DNA from: a virus
Virus record (IMG/VR): IMGVR_UViG_3300027865_000681
Span: 1-48,515 of that record
Direction: 5' to 3' (one strand)
DNA: 48,515 nucleotides
Under the pieces are notes generated by a model that saw only the letters and a program-made list of their open reading frames with translations, was not told where the DNA came from and did not search any database. How positions within the stretch are numbered: position 1 is the stretch's first letter; each line of letters begins with the position of its first letter. Positions 8,057-15,697 of this stretch are shown piece by piece. The position numbers were made by a program, and so were the translations under genes.

Positions 8057-9001
8057 ATGGCCCTCGTTAGCAGCATCTATCCGCCCGAGATTTGGGCGGT
8101 CGAATCACTCATGGTCCTGCGGGACAACCTCGTCATGGCGGGCCTTGTGCATCGCGATTTCGAGGACGAAGTCGCGCAGGTCGGTAACACCGTCCGAACC
8201 CGTAAGCCCCAGAAGCTGACGGTCCAGGACTTCGCCCAGCAGTCGGGTACCAACGCGGCCCTGACCGGTCTCACCGTCGAGAACCTGAACGCCCGCGAAA
8301 TCACCGTCGTGCTCGACAAGCACAAGTACACCTCGTTCATCGTCGAAGATCGCGACGAGGCGACGAGCATCAAGGACCTGCGGAAAGAGTTCATCATCCC
8401 CGCGATCGACCCGATCGCGCAGCAGGTCGACGACGACATCATGGACGAGTACCAGAACGGTTCGGACGTGGAGGGTAACCCCGTCACGCTCGTCGCCGCT
8501 GGCACCATCGGCGCCGGTAACGCGATGGACGAGAATGACATCATCGAGGCAGACCGAGCGCTGAACGACAGTCAGTGCCCGCGCGCGCCCCGTTCGATGG
8601 TTCTCGGCACGCAGCACAACGCCGACGTCATCGGTCGTCCGCTCTTCCACCAGGCGAACACGGCCGGCTCGACTGCCGCGCTGCGGGATGCCAACCTCGG
8701 TCGAGCGTTCGGCTTCGACTCGTTCATGTCTCAGAACGTCCCCGTCGGAAACAACACCGACAACGCGGCGCAGAACCAGAGCTACGCTTTCCACCGGAAC
8801 GTGCTCGCCCTGGTCACCCGTCCGTTGCCGCAGATTCCCGGCGGGCTCGGTGCGACGTCGTCCGTCCAGACCATCGACAACATCGGCGTGCGCGTCACCA
8901 ACAGCTACGAGCACCAGGCGAAGGGTGTCGTGGTTTCGTTCGACGTGCTCTACGGCCTTCAGCTTCTGGATCAGAATCTCGGCGTGATCATCGCGCCCTG
9001 A
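8057..9001 (+). CDS. Major capsid protein (P22 coat-like)
   Basis: 314 residues. The early segment with VAQVGNTVRTRKPQKLTVQDFA and the spaced phrases HKYTSFIVEDRD and the late GVRVTNSYEHQAKGVVVSFDVLYG look like the P22 gp5-like branch of HK97-fold coat proteins. At 314 residues it is shorter than P22 coat itself, so the telokin-like insertion domain is probably absent. Gene order (terminase, portal, scaffold, coat) agrees. The GTGGAGAGAG leader (8043-8052) precedes the ATG, and a strong terminator follows, consistent with high expression. Confidence 0.85.
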   Translation: MALVSSIYPPEIWAVESLMVLRDNLVMAGLVHRDFEDEVAQVGNTVRTRKPQKLTVQDFAQQSGTNAALTGLTVENLNAREITVVLDKHKYTSFIVEDRDEATSIKDLRKEFIIPAIDPIAQQVDDDIMDEYQNGSDVEGNPVTLVAAGTIGAGNAMDENDIIEADRALNDSQCPRAPRSMVLGTQHNADVIGRPLFHQANTAGSTAALRDANLGRAFGFDSFMSQNVPVGNNTDNAAQNQSYAFHRNVLALVTRPLPQIPGGLGATSSVQTIDNIGVRVTNSYEHQAKGVVVSFDVLYGLQLLDQNLGVIIAP

Positions 9002-9056
9002 CGCCCTGGCTGGAGTGGAGAGAATTGACGGGCCTCGTGGCTCGGTCACGGTCGGC

Positions 9057-9095
9057 AAACGGCGCGCTTCGGCAGAGGCGCGTCGTTTCTTTTTT
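9057..9095 (+). terminator. Strong intrinsic terminator after the capsid gene
   Basis: AAACGGCGCGC (9057-9067) pairs with GCGCGTCGTTT (9078-9088) through 11 base pairs including one G-U, and is followed by a T-rich tract to 9095. It would end or attenuate the packaging/head transcript. A second small hairpin CGGGAA-CCC-TTCCCG lies at 9119-9133. Confidence 0.88.
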
Positions 9096-9162
9096 GCATT
9101 CAACCCCGGGCGCGTAGCTCGGGAACCCTTCCCGGGTGGGAGGAGTACGAAGGAGGTTCGCG

Positions 9163-9441
9163 ATGAGCGAATCAGAGAAGCGCTGTCCGCGCGTCGGGCA
9201 GTCGATCACGTACTTCGACCCGAAAGGTCGGCCGGTTCCGGCTTTGGTGCTCGCGGTCTGGACGCCAGGCTGCATCAACCTGGTCCACGTCAGTGAGGAT
9301 GCTGCTCGGCAGGATTCCACTGGCCGCCAGATAGAGCGCCAGACCAGCCAACAGCACTTGCACGAATTGCAGGTGCACGGCGGCGGGTGGCTGTTCAACG
9401 ACGAGCAGGCCCCAGCGTTCGTTCCGCCGAAGGAGTCGTAG
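9163..9441 (+). CDS. Small phage protein, SH3-like fold possible
   Basis: 92 residues. The ATG at 9163 has a consensus AAGGAGG (9150-9156); an in-frame GTG at 9136 lacks one. The sequence pattern G-x-Y-F-D-x-x-G-x-P-x-P-A-L-V-L-A-V-W, then I-N-L-V-H-V, resembles small beta-barrel proteins often encoded near phage head genes. A C-terminal helix-rich part follows. It is the first gene after the capsid terminator and so may start a new transcript. No function is assigned. Confidence 0.7.
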   Translation: MSESEKRCPRVGQSITYFDPKGRPVPALVLAVWTPGCINLVHVSEDAARQDSTGRQIERQTSQQHLHELQVHGGGWLFNDEQAPAFVPPKES

Positions 9442-9503
9442 CAGGAGGCGGTCGACCGTTGGGAACCTGGACCCCGGGGACCTGGAGGCGGCCGGTAACG
9501 CCT

Positions 9504-10112
9504 ATGAAACGGATAATTTTCTTGATCGCTCTCTTGGCCTGGGGTTGCCACGGTTCGGAGCTTCGGGTCGGTGGCGGCAACCAGTTCAACGACTTCAAGG
9601 GCAGCCACTCGACGGAAGGAAAGCACCATTCCGACTCGCTCGGATTCAAGCAGGACGACAGCGCGATGGTTTGGGCGGAGCTGGCGTTCCAGCTCACCCC
9701 GCAGTCTGTGGTCATCGAGAACGAGAGCCCGACAATCTTCGATCGGGGGCGCTTCTACCCTTTCGAACCCCCAGCTCCGGCACCGACACCGGTGACGATT
9801 CCCACACCCGCGCCCCCGGTCGTTCCTGCTCCCGCTCCTGCTCCTGCTCCCGCTCCTGCTCCCGCTCCTGCTCCCGCTCCTGCTCCCGCTCCTGCTCCCG
9901 TGGTGGTGGACCTCGGTCCGATCATCGTGCGGCTCGACGGCATCGAGGGGCGCCTGAAGGTGATGGAGGAGGAGACCGGAGACCACATCTCCTGGACCGA
10001 TATTGGCGTCGGTGGGGGGTCCGCCGGAAGCGGCATCGGTCTGCTCTGGCTCGCGTACCTTTACTGGCAGAAGCGCAAGGGGAGCGGAAGCGAACCCGAT
10101 GTCCAATCCTGA
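9504..10112 (+). CDS. Pro-Ala-linker lipoprotein, second u-spanin-like protein
   Basis: 202 residues from ATG 9504, which gives a proper signal: MKR, a hydrophobic run, then LLAWGC with Cys15 as the likely lipidation site. A soluble part (16-90) is followed by a Pro/Ala/Thr linker that includes twelve consecutive Pro-Ala pairs (108-131). A helical segment (140-160) and a Gly-rich transmembrane segment (168-187) with basic tail QKRKG come next. A lipidated N-terminus, an extended periplasm-spanning linker and a C-terminal membrane anchor match the spanin plan; Pro-rich linkers are also known from Rz1 lipoproteins. It overlaps the next gene by 14 bases. No good ribosome site is seen before 9504, so the start is less certain than the end. 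Confidence 0.6.
   Translation: MKRIIFLIALLAWGCHGSELRVGGGNQFNDFKGSHSTEGKHHSDSLGFKQDDSAMVWAELAFQLTPQSVVIENESPTIFDRGRFYPFEPPAPAPTPVTIPTPAPPVVPAPAPAPAPAPAPAPAPAPAPAPAPVVVDLGPIIVRLDGIEGRLKVMEEETGDHISWTDIGVGGGSAGSGIGLLWLAYLYWQKRKGSGSEPDVQS
9825..9899 (+). repeat. Pro-Ala coding microsatellite
   Basis: An imperfect 12-base unit (CCTGCTCCCGCT) is repeated about six times, encoding twelve Pro-Ala pairs plus a Pro. Length variation by slippage is likely. Confidence 0.85.
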
Positions 10113-10356
10113 GACTGTCCCCCACGCCCTCGACTGCAACGCCGGTCGCTACCGCTTCCTGGAGGCGAAGCTGACCGAGGAGGAGCGCGAGCGCGGGATA
10201 ACCGAGGTCGTCCCTGTAACACAGCCGGACCGAAAAGAGCGCCGGGCTTCGCGCCTGGAGCGACGAGAACGCGAACGGCGTATTTACGCGGACCTCCGCG
10301 CACGGTATGCTGCTGTGGCTGATACAAAGGAGATCTACAACCCCGGAAGAGAATGA
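10099..10356 (+). CDS. Small highly charged protein
   Basis: 85 residues starting at ATG 10099, inside the end of the lipoprotein gene. GGAAG lies 8 bases upstream. It has a short N-terminal segment with one Cys, then a Lys/Arg/Glu-rich helix (about 18-68) with ERRASRLERRERERR. A nucleic-acid-binding or assembly role is possible, but nothing is recognised. It lies directly before the glycan cassette. Confidence 0.6.
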   Translation: MSNPETVPHALDCNAGRYRFLEAKLTEEERERGITEVVPVTQPDRKERRASRLERRERERRIYADLRARYAAVADTKEIYNPGRE

Positions 10357-10366
10357 GGAGCCGACC

Positions 10367-11284
10367 ATGCATGTGATCGTACTGGCAGCGGGAATGGGGA
10401 CGCGACTGGGGGACCTCGGCGAGGTGACGCCAAAGCCGCTTCTCCCCCTGGGCAAGGGCTGCGTCCTGGACCAGGTCGTAACCTCGGTCTGGGTTGAGGG
10501 GATCACCACCGTGAAGGTGGTCCACAACAACCACCGCAGCCGTGCGACCGGTGACTGGCCGAAGAAGTTCAAGAAGTGGCTGGCCGGCGTCAGCTACACC
10601 GCCGACCCGGGCAAGCGGCGCGAGTCCCCCTACATCCGGACCCTCAACAACGGGATCTCCGACCCGTCGGAGCGGCGCGGCGCCGTCGGCGACCTCGCCT
10701 GGGCTATCCGTCAGGGCAACCGACGGGACCTGCCCATCCTGGTCGTCTGTGGTGACGACCTCTTCCCGGATCCGCACCTGGAGGACCTGAAGGGCTTCGA
10801 CGGCAAGACGAGCGCCATCTCCGTGCGCTCGACGAACGACCTGGACCCGATGGTTCTGGCGGCGAATCCCTCCCAGGTCCGCGTTGACGCCGGCAACGTC
10901 GCCGAGATTGGCCCGGATGTCCCGGACACCCCGTGGCGGTACTGCGGCGCGTTCTACGTCGCTGGGGCGGACGTGGAGTTCGTCCTGGAGTACGCGGACA
11001 CCTGGAAGACGGCGGGCGTCGTCGCTGACGACATCGGCGGGCTCATCGACTCGATGGTCAACGACGGCCGCGCCGTCCGCGCCGTAAAGACTGCGACGCC
11101 CTTCTGGAGCGTCGGGACGAAGGAGCTTTACGAGGAGATTCGCCGCCGCAACATGCCGAAGGTCCGGACGCAGGGGCCGCGCGGTGGCAAGAGTACGCTC
11201 CTCAACCAGATGTCCAAGTCCCTGACCGCTGCGGACGTGCAGCGTCTCCGGGGGGTGGCTCGTGGCGAGAAGGTGAACAAATGA
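10367..11284 (+). CDS. Sugar-phosphate nucleotidyltransferase
   Basis: 305 residues from ATG 10367, preceded by GAGGAG. LAAGMGTRL (6-14) and KPLLPLG (23-29) are the nucleotide-binding signature of sugar-1-phosphate nucleotidyltransferases, and Asp130/Asp131 in VVCGDD are placed as metal ligands. The enzyme would activate a sugar-1-phosphate to an NDP-sugar in the cytoplasm. Substrate cannot be read from sequence; with the heptose-kinase-like gene at 19094 it could make an NDP-heptose, but glucose or mannose is equally possible. It is the first gene of the cassette and overlaps the next by ATGA. Confidence 0.85.
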   Translation: MHVIVLAAGMGTRLGDLGEVTPKPLLPLGKGCVLDQVVTSVWVEGITTVKVVHNNHRSRATGDWPKKFKKWLAGVSYTADPGKRRESPYIRTLNNGISDPSERRGAVGDLAWAIRQGNRRDLPILVVCGDDLFPDPHLEDLKGFDGKTSAISVRSTNDLDPMVLAANPSQVRVDAGNVAEIGPDVPDTPWRYCGAFYVAGADVEFVLEYADTWKTAGVVADDIGGLIDSMVNDGRAVRAVKTATPFWSVGTKELYEEIRRRNMPKVRTQGPRGGKSTLLNQMSKSLTAADVQRLRGVARGEKVNK

Positions 11285-11958
11285 GGGCTACCGAAGACAG
11301 AAGGGGGGTTTTTGGTGAACAATCGCGCGGATTCACGCACGGAGCGGTCACTACCGGAGACTGGGAAGCGCTCTGCCGAACGATGCACGACGCCCACGTC
11401 CGTTTCGGTGATCTACCCCGGCCCGGACTCGCTGTGGAGGTCGGAACCCTTGGAGGACGAACCACCCTCGGAATCTGTCAGCTCCTCAACGCGCTGAAGT
11501 GGGATGTCCCCGACGTCCTGACTATCGACACGGACGGGAGCTGTCTCGGGAAGGCCCACGATCTGTGCCGTGGGAAGCCGAACGCCCTGCGGACGTTCCA
11601 CGGTCGATCGACTGACTGGAAGCCCGTGGAGCCTATCTGGTGGGCTTTCATCGACGGCTGCCACTGCCACGACTGCGTCCTGGCGGACCTCTGGCACCTG
11701 TCGCCGCACGTTCCCGAGGGCGGCATCATCTGTCTTCACGACGCGGGAGATCAGCACGTCCGTGGTATGCTGGTCCACGAGAGGTACCACGGACGCGATG
11801 GCGTGGAGCGCCTCTACGGTGTAACCACGGCGATCGAGGAGTTTTTGGACCAGGTCGACAGCTCTTGGGAGCGTGTCGAGCACGTACCGGCACAGGTTCG
11901 CCCGAGGGGCGCGCCGACGCCGCTCTTCGGTGGACTTCAGGCTTTCAAGAGGAGGTGA
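11281..11958 (+). CDS. Class I SAM methyltransferase (Methyltransf_24-like)
   Basis: 225 residues. Rossmann-fold motifs are visible: VEVGTLGG (52-59) for SAM binding, TIDTD (81-85) as the acidic residue after beta2, FIDGCHCHDC (123-132) and a late LHDAG (152-156) that fits the metal-binding pattern of TylF/Methyltransf_24 enzymes. These often O-methylate sugars or small molecules. The Cys-His-Cys-His-Asp-Cys cluster recurs in the methyltransferases at 16923 and 18321. The start overlaps the nucleotidyltransferase stop. Confidence 0.82.
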   Translation: MRATEDRRGVFGEQSRGFTHGAVTTGDWEALCRTMHDAHVRFGDLPRPGLAVEVGTLGGRTTLGICQLLNALKWDVPDVLTIDTDGSCLGKAHDLCRGKPNALRTFHGRSTDWKPVEPIWWAFIDGCHCHDCVLADLWHLSPHVPEGGIICLHDAGDQHVRGMLVHERYHGRDGVERLYGVTTAIEEFLDQVDSSWERVEHVPAQVRPRGAPTPLFGGLQAFKRR

Positions 11959-11964
11959 CGAGAG

Positions 11965-12621
11965 ATGGGAAGCAAAGCGAACGACGACATCAACGAACGC
12001 AGACGGAAGAAGATCCGCGAGCAATCGGGCATCACGGAGGAGGGCGCGGAGCCGCCAGTCTCTGAACTCGGAGTCTACGGGCAGGGGTACATCGACACGG
12101 TCATCCCGACGAAGGACTTCCAGCCCGTCCACAATTACAAGCCGCCGATGTGGGACATCATCAAGGAGCACTTCGGCGACAAGGAGCCCGGCATCGCTGT
12201 CGAGGTCGGATCCCGTCGCGGCCACTGGGCGCAGGGCCTCATGGCCAACACGAAGAAGACGCATCTCTTCTGCGTCGACCCGTGGGCTGGCCGCCAGGGC
12301 CGGCAGAACTTCGCCGTCTGGCTGAAGCGCTGCCCGGAGATCTTCACGCGCTGCCACCCGATGATCGGAACGTCGATGGACTGGTCGCGCTTCTTCCCGT
12401 ATCAGGTCGACCTGCTCTTCATCGACGGGCTGCACGACGCCAAGAGCGTGACGCTGGACCTGACCCGGTGGGCTCCTCGGATGAATCCGGGCGGCCTCAT
12501 CATCGGCCACGACTACAACCAGGCCGACGTGAAGGTCGCGGTAGACGAGTTCTTCCCCGAGCTGACCGGTACGCAGAAGCTGGGACCACAGCACGCGGTC
12601 TCCTTCTGGAAGGCTGTGTGA
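11965..12621 (+). CDS. Class I SAM methyltransferase (Methyltransf_24-like)
   Basis: 218 residues. A charged N-terminal extension (1-60) precedes the catalytic fold: VEVGSRRGHW (79-88), FCVDPW (102-107), LLFIDGLHDAKS (150-161), GGLIIGHDY (176-184). The DPW and GHD motifs link it to the methyltransferases at 20118, 20780 and 34190 as one paralogous group. An O-methyltransferase acting on a glycan or its precursor is likely. GAGGTGACGAGAG precedes the ATG. The stop overlaps the following GTG start. Confidence 0.82.
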   Translation: MGSKANDDINERRRKKIREQSGITEEGAEPPVSELGVYGQGYIDTVIPTKDFQPVHNYKPPMWDIIKEHFGDKEPGIAVEVGSRRGHWAQGLMANTKKTHLFCVDPWAGRQGRQNFAVWLKRCPEIFTRCHPMIGTSMDWSRFFPYQVDLLFIDGLHDAKSVTLDLTRWAPRMNPGGLIIGHDYNQADVKVAVDEFFPELTGTQKLGPQHAVSFWKAV

Positions 12622-13607
12622 AGCGACCCCTGGTCGTTATTCCCACGCGCCGGACGGCGTTCGTTCGAATGGGCAGACACCTGTTCGTGAACGCCGTCCG
12701 GCAGGTCCTCACCTCGATCGGTTACGACGTCCGAGTGGTCCCAGACGTTGAAGTAAACATTCGAGCCCTGGGGTACGACGACCTCCTCTTTTTCGTCGAC
12801 CACACCACAGCGGTAACGGTTTTGTCGAAGGGGAGGCCGAGGAAGCCGACGATCCTTTACTTCAACACGGAGCCCGTGAAGGCGCTGGAGTGCTACCCGG
12901 AGAAGTACCGCCGACGCATTGGTCGGTACCAGCTCGGGGTCACCGCGCTCGCCCCTGATCTCATCTTCGATTACAACCTCCCCACGTCTCGGTTCTGGAA
13001 GCGCAAAAGTCTGGTCGCCTATCACTGCCCGATGGGCTACCACGACAGCTACACGCTGCCGCCGGGTCCGTCCTTCAGTGCAGCCGTGCACTCTCTCGGC
13101 GAAGAGCTGTTCGACGCGAAGCCTACCCGGCGCCCCCCGGGGCTTCGGGGCAAGGGCCGAGAGTCAAAGCTGCCAGACCTCAAGACGCGGCGAGGCTACA
13201 TCTGCGATTCCCTCCGTGACGCCCGCCTCCCCTGCCGGTCGTACGCATTCCGCGAAGACTGGCCCAGCGTCGAGAAGCTGAACCGCTCCCCAGGTGTCCA
13301 CCTCAATGTCAACCAGGTGCTGCCGCCGTTCACGTTCGGGCCTTTGCGCGTGATCTCCTTCTGTCTGGCGAACTCCCGCTTCGTCCTGTCGGAGCCGTGC
13401 AACTGGTACCCCAAGGGATTGCGGGCCGGCTACCACTGGGACGTCGCGCCTCCGGAAGAGTTCATCGATCGGGTGTGCTACTGGTGGGCGAGGCCGAAGG
13501 AGCGCGACGAGATTGGTCGCGCCGGATTCGAGTTCATCCGGAACCATCACAGGCTGGATGTCCATCTCCCTGAGACTCTGGCGAAAGCGGGGCTGTTCTA
13601 TGGCTAA
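12618..13607 (+). CDS. GT-B-like glycosyltransferase (paralogue 1)
   Basis: 329 residues starting at GTG 12618 (GTGA overlap, GGAAGG upstream). The C-terminal third (GPLRVISFCLANSRFVLSEP, then a Y-H-W-D-V-A-P-P-E-E-F block and EIGRAGFEFIRNHHRLD) resembles the donor-binding end of CgeB/Glyco_trans_1_2 type enzymes. The N-terminal half has a GYDVRVVP strand and an FDYN motif. It is clearly paralogous to the next gene along its full length, so the pair arose by tandem duplication. The acceptor is unknown; it probably adds a sugar to a surface or virion glycan. Confidence 0.72.
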   Translation: MKRPLVVIPTRRTAFVRMGRHLFVNAVRQVLTSIGYDVRVVPDVEVNIRALGYDDLLFFVDHTTAVTVLSKGRPRKPTILYFNTEPVKALECYPEKYRRRIGRYQLGVTALAPDLIFDYNLPTSRFWKRKSLVAYHCPMGYHDSYTLPPGPSFSAAVHSLGEELFDAKPTRRPPGLRGKGRESKLPDLKTRRGYICDSLRDARLPCRSYAFREDWPSVEKLNRSPGVHLNVNQVLPPFTFGPLRVISFCLANSRFVLSEPCNWYPKGLRAGYHWDVAPPEEFIDRVCYWWARPKERDEIGRAGFEFIRNHHRLDVHLPETLAKAGLFYG

Positions 13608-14562
13608 AGGAAAGGTCCGCGTTTTCTTCCCGATGCGGAAGCACATGAAATACTACGGCAAGCACCTCTTCGTGATCGCCGTGAGGGAGATCATGGAGGG
13701 CTGGGGTTTCGATGCTCGCATCGTTCCTTCGGAGCGCTACAAGGAGTGGCCAATCCGCAAGGGCGACATCGTCTTCTACGCTGACGCCGGCTCGACGCGG
13801 ACCAGTCCTCCCTGGGCGAAGAGCCGGGGGGCGTGGACCTACTACTTCAACATGGAGCCGGCGGATCCCCTGCCGCACTACCCGGAGCCGAACAGACACC
13901 GGGTGGCCTCCTACGCCAAGCGAGTCTTGCGGGCGAACTTCGACGTGGTCTTCGACTACAACGGCAACACGACCGAGAATCTGCGGAGCCTCGGAGTCAA
14001 CGCCTACCTTCTGCCCATCGGCTACCACGAGAGCTTCGAGCGCCCCAGGCTGAAACCCTACCGCGCGGGGGTGCACTTCCTCGGGAACGAGATGGAGCCG
14101 GAGTTCAAGAACACGAAGCCTGGGAAGGAGCGAAACCTGAAGTCCCGGCGAGGCAAGATGTGCGACGAGATCCGTAAGCTCGGCACCCCCTGCCACTCGC
14201 ACAGCTTCAGGGTTCGGACGCAGGAGGAGTTCGATCGCTTCCTCTGGACTCCTGGCGTGCACCTGAACCTCCACCGGTTCCCTCCGCCGTTCCAGTTTGG
14301 TGGCCTACGGGTGATCGCGATGCTGATGTCCAACCAGCGTTTCGTCCTGACGGAGATCTGCAACTGGTTGCCCCCGGGTTTGGTTCCCGGTGTACACTGG
14401 GACGTCGCCCCTCCCGACGAGTTCGCGGAGCGGGCCGCATACTGGTACTCGAAGCCGAGGGCCTGCAAGAAGATGGGCCGAGCTGGCTACGAGTTTCTGA
14501 AGAAGAGCCATCGGCTGGATGTTGAACTGGAGAGAGCGATGACGGAGGCGGGGATTCTGTAG
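13600..14562 (+). CDS. GT-B-like glycosyltransferase (paralogue 2)
   Basis: 320 residues from ATG 13600, overlapping the previous gene by 8 bases. It shares with its upstream neighbour the order GKHLFVIAVRE, YYFNMEPADPLPHYPE, VVFDYN, PIGYHESF, GVHLNLHRFPPPFQFGGLRV and HWDVAPPDEF. The conserved Glu and the Gly-Leu-Arg-Val region fit a nucleotide-sugar binding C-terminal domain. It is the last gene before a structured intergenic break. A weak ribosome site suggests translation coupled to the upstream gene. Confidence 0.72.
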   Translation: MAKGKVRVFFPMRKHMKYYGKHLFVIAVREIMEGWGFDARIVPSERYKEWPIRKGDIVFYADAGSTRTSPPWAKSRGAWTYYFNMEPADPLPHYPEPNRHRVASYAKRVLRANFDVVFDYNGNTTENLRSLGVNAYLLPIGYHESFERPRLKPYRAGVHFLGNEMEPEFKNTKPGKERNLKSRRGKMCDEIRKLGTPCHSHSFRVRTQEEFDRFLWTPGVHLNLHRFPPPFQFGGLRVIAMLMSNQRFVLTEICNWLPPGLVPGVHWDVAPPDEFAERAAYWYSKPRACKKMGRAGYEFLKKSHRLDVELERAMTEAGIL

Positions 14563-14572
14563 CGATAAAAGA

Positions 14573-14622
14573 CGCCCGGGTGTCGTTGTTTGCCCGGGCG
14601 AAGGCGTGTCTCGTGGACACGC
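14573..14622. promoter_or_regulatory. Two consecutive GC-rich hairpins
   Basis: CGCCCGGG (14573-14580) and CCCGGGCG (14593-14600) form a perfect 8-bp stem with a 12-base loop. GCGTGTC (14604-14610) and GACACGC (14616-14622) form a second stem with loop TCGTG. There is no T-run, so they are not a canonical terminator; attenuation or transcript processing is possible. Confidence 0.65.
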
Positions 14623-14661
14623 TGGGACCGACTGGGAAGCCCTGGGACCGACTGGGAAGCC
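14622..14661. repeat. 20-bp perfect tandem duplication
   Basis: CTGGGACCGACTGGGAAGCC occurs twice head to tail (14622-14641 and 14642-14661), directly after the hairpins and about 90 bases before the next start. It could be a doubled operator or a simple slippage product. Confidence 0.85.
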
Positions 14662-14751
14662 GGCCAACAACTATTCTGATCTGCGCGGGCGTATAGCATG
14701 GCGCATTGAGAGGATGATACCGAGAGCCGACCGGGAATTGGAAGTAAGAAC

Positions 14752-15141
14752 ATGGCCAGAGTGATTTGTTTCGACATCGACGGGTTTCTGACGGTAGACA
14801 CCAGCACCAAGCACAACGACCTCACCGGCAGTTACATCTACCGGGAGCCTCGCCCACGGGCGCGAGAGGCAATGCTGAGAGCCTACGAGTCGGGGTGGTA
14901 CGTGCTTCTCTTCACCGGCCGAAGGGAGGCGCAGAGGAGAATCACCGAGGACTGGCTCCACGCGAACGGCTTTCACTACCACGCCCTGGAGATGGGCAAG
15001 CCGTACTTCACCTACATCATGGATGATCGGATCCTCGGAGCTTCGGTCGACGAACAGTTGGAAGCATTCGAGAAGATTCTCGATGGTACAGAAGGAGAAC
15101 CCGCAGGCGGAGATTCTGCACCGGGTGCAAGCGACGGTTGA
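14752..15141 (+). CDS. HAD-like phosphatase
   Basis: 129 residues. HAD motif I is FDIDG (7-11, nucleophile Asp8 and acid/base Asp10), motif II TGR (55-57), a Lys at 83 and motif III DDR (91-93). There is no large cap domain, and the length matches compact polynucleotide-kinase-3'-phosphatase-like or sugar-phosphate phosphatases. In this cassette it may remove a phosphate during NDP-sugar synthesis (a GmhB-like role), but a nucleic-acid role cannot be excluded. The Pro/Gly/Ala C-terminal tail overlaps the next gene by 59 bases. Confidence 0.75.
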   Translation: MARVICFDIDGFLTVDTSTKHNDLTGSYIYREPRPRAREAMLRAYESGWYVLLFTGRREAQRRITEDWLHANGFHYHALEMGKPYFTYIMDDRILGASVDEQLEAFEKILDGTEGEPAGGDSAPGASDG

Positions 15142-15697
15142 TCGCCTGGAGCAGGAGATCGCGGAGCTGCGAGCCAGCTCGAAGGAGCCGCCGGCTGCCT
15201 CGGGTGAGGGGCTTGAGGACCTCAGAGGCAGCCTCCAGATTATGTGGCGGTTCTTCATCGAGCCGGCATGGCAGAAGATTTACGAGCTGGAGACGCTGGT
15301 CTCCGAGGCCCCGGATCCGAACGCCCGTCGCATCTACCCTGGGGAGGATCCGGGACAGTTCCCGGAATTCCCAGGCAAGAAACTCTACCCGGGCGAAGAG
15401 CCGGAAGAGGAGGAGGAGCAAAGCGTCGTGATTCGCGGGCTGCCTGCGGGGCTGTCCGCTGACGAAGTGAAGAAGATCTACGTCTTGAGGGATCTGGAAC
15501 GCCTTGGCGGAAACAAGATGAAGACCGCGCGCTCCCTGAAGATGAACATCAAAACCCTCTACAACAACCTCCAGCGTTGGGGACTGAGAGAGGGAGTCGA
15601 AGAGAGGAGGTCACCAGATGCCCCTACGGCGGGAAAGCTCGAAAGAGCAAAGGAAGAGGGAGAAGGACGCGCGCCTGGCTGTAGCCCAGAAGCGTAG
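15083..15697 (+). CDS. Protein with C-terminal Fis-type helix-turn-helix
   Basis: 204 residues from ATG 15083. Residues 10-32 look like a short coiled coil, the middle (80-112) holds two YPGE phrases and an acidic run, and residues 131-168 form a Fis/NtrC-type HTH (LERLGGNKMKTARSLKMNIKTLYNNLQRWG pattern, L-G-G-N and T-L-Y as keys). It is probably a DNA-binding regulator and the only one clearly visible in the cassette, located just after the structured intergenic region at 14563-14751. It has no response-regulator or AAA+ domain. It overlaps both neighbours (59 and 80 bases). Confidence 0.65.
   Translation: MVQKENPQAEILHRVQATVDRLEQEIAELRASSKEPPAASGEGLEDLRGSLQIMWRFFIEPAWQKIYELETLVSEAPDPNARRIYPGEDPGQFPEFPGKKLYPGEEPEEEEEQSVVIRGLPAGLSADEVKKIYVLRDLERLGGNKMKTARSLKMNIKTLYNNLQRWGLREGVEERRSPDAPTAGKLERAKEEGEGRAPGCSPEA

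Noticed and set aside
9025-9117. Short TTG frame behind a GTGGAGAGA leader
   Set aside because: The 30-codon frame runs through the capsid terminator hairpin and has no recognisable protein features.
9107-9182. tRNA-like start GGGCGCGTAGCTC
   Set aside because: No anticodon arm, T-arm or matching acceptor end follows; the region contains a ribosome site and the start of the gene at 9163.
9825-9899. CRISPR-like repetition
   Set aside because: The repeats are contiguous 12-base coding units without spacers, encoding Pro-Ala.
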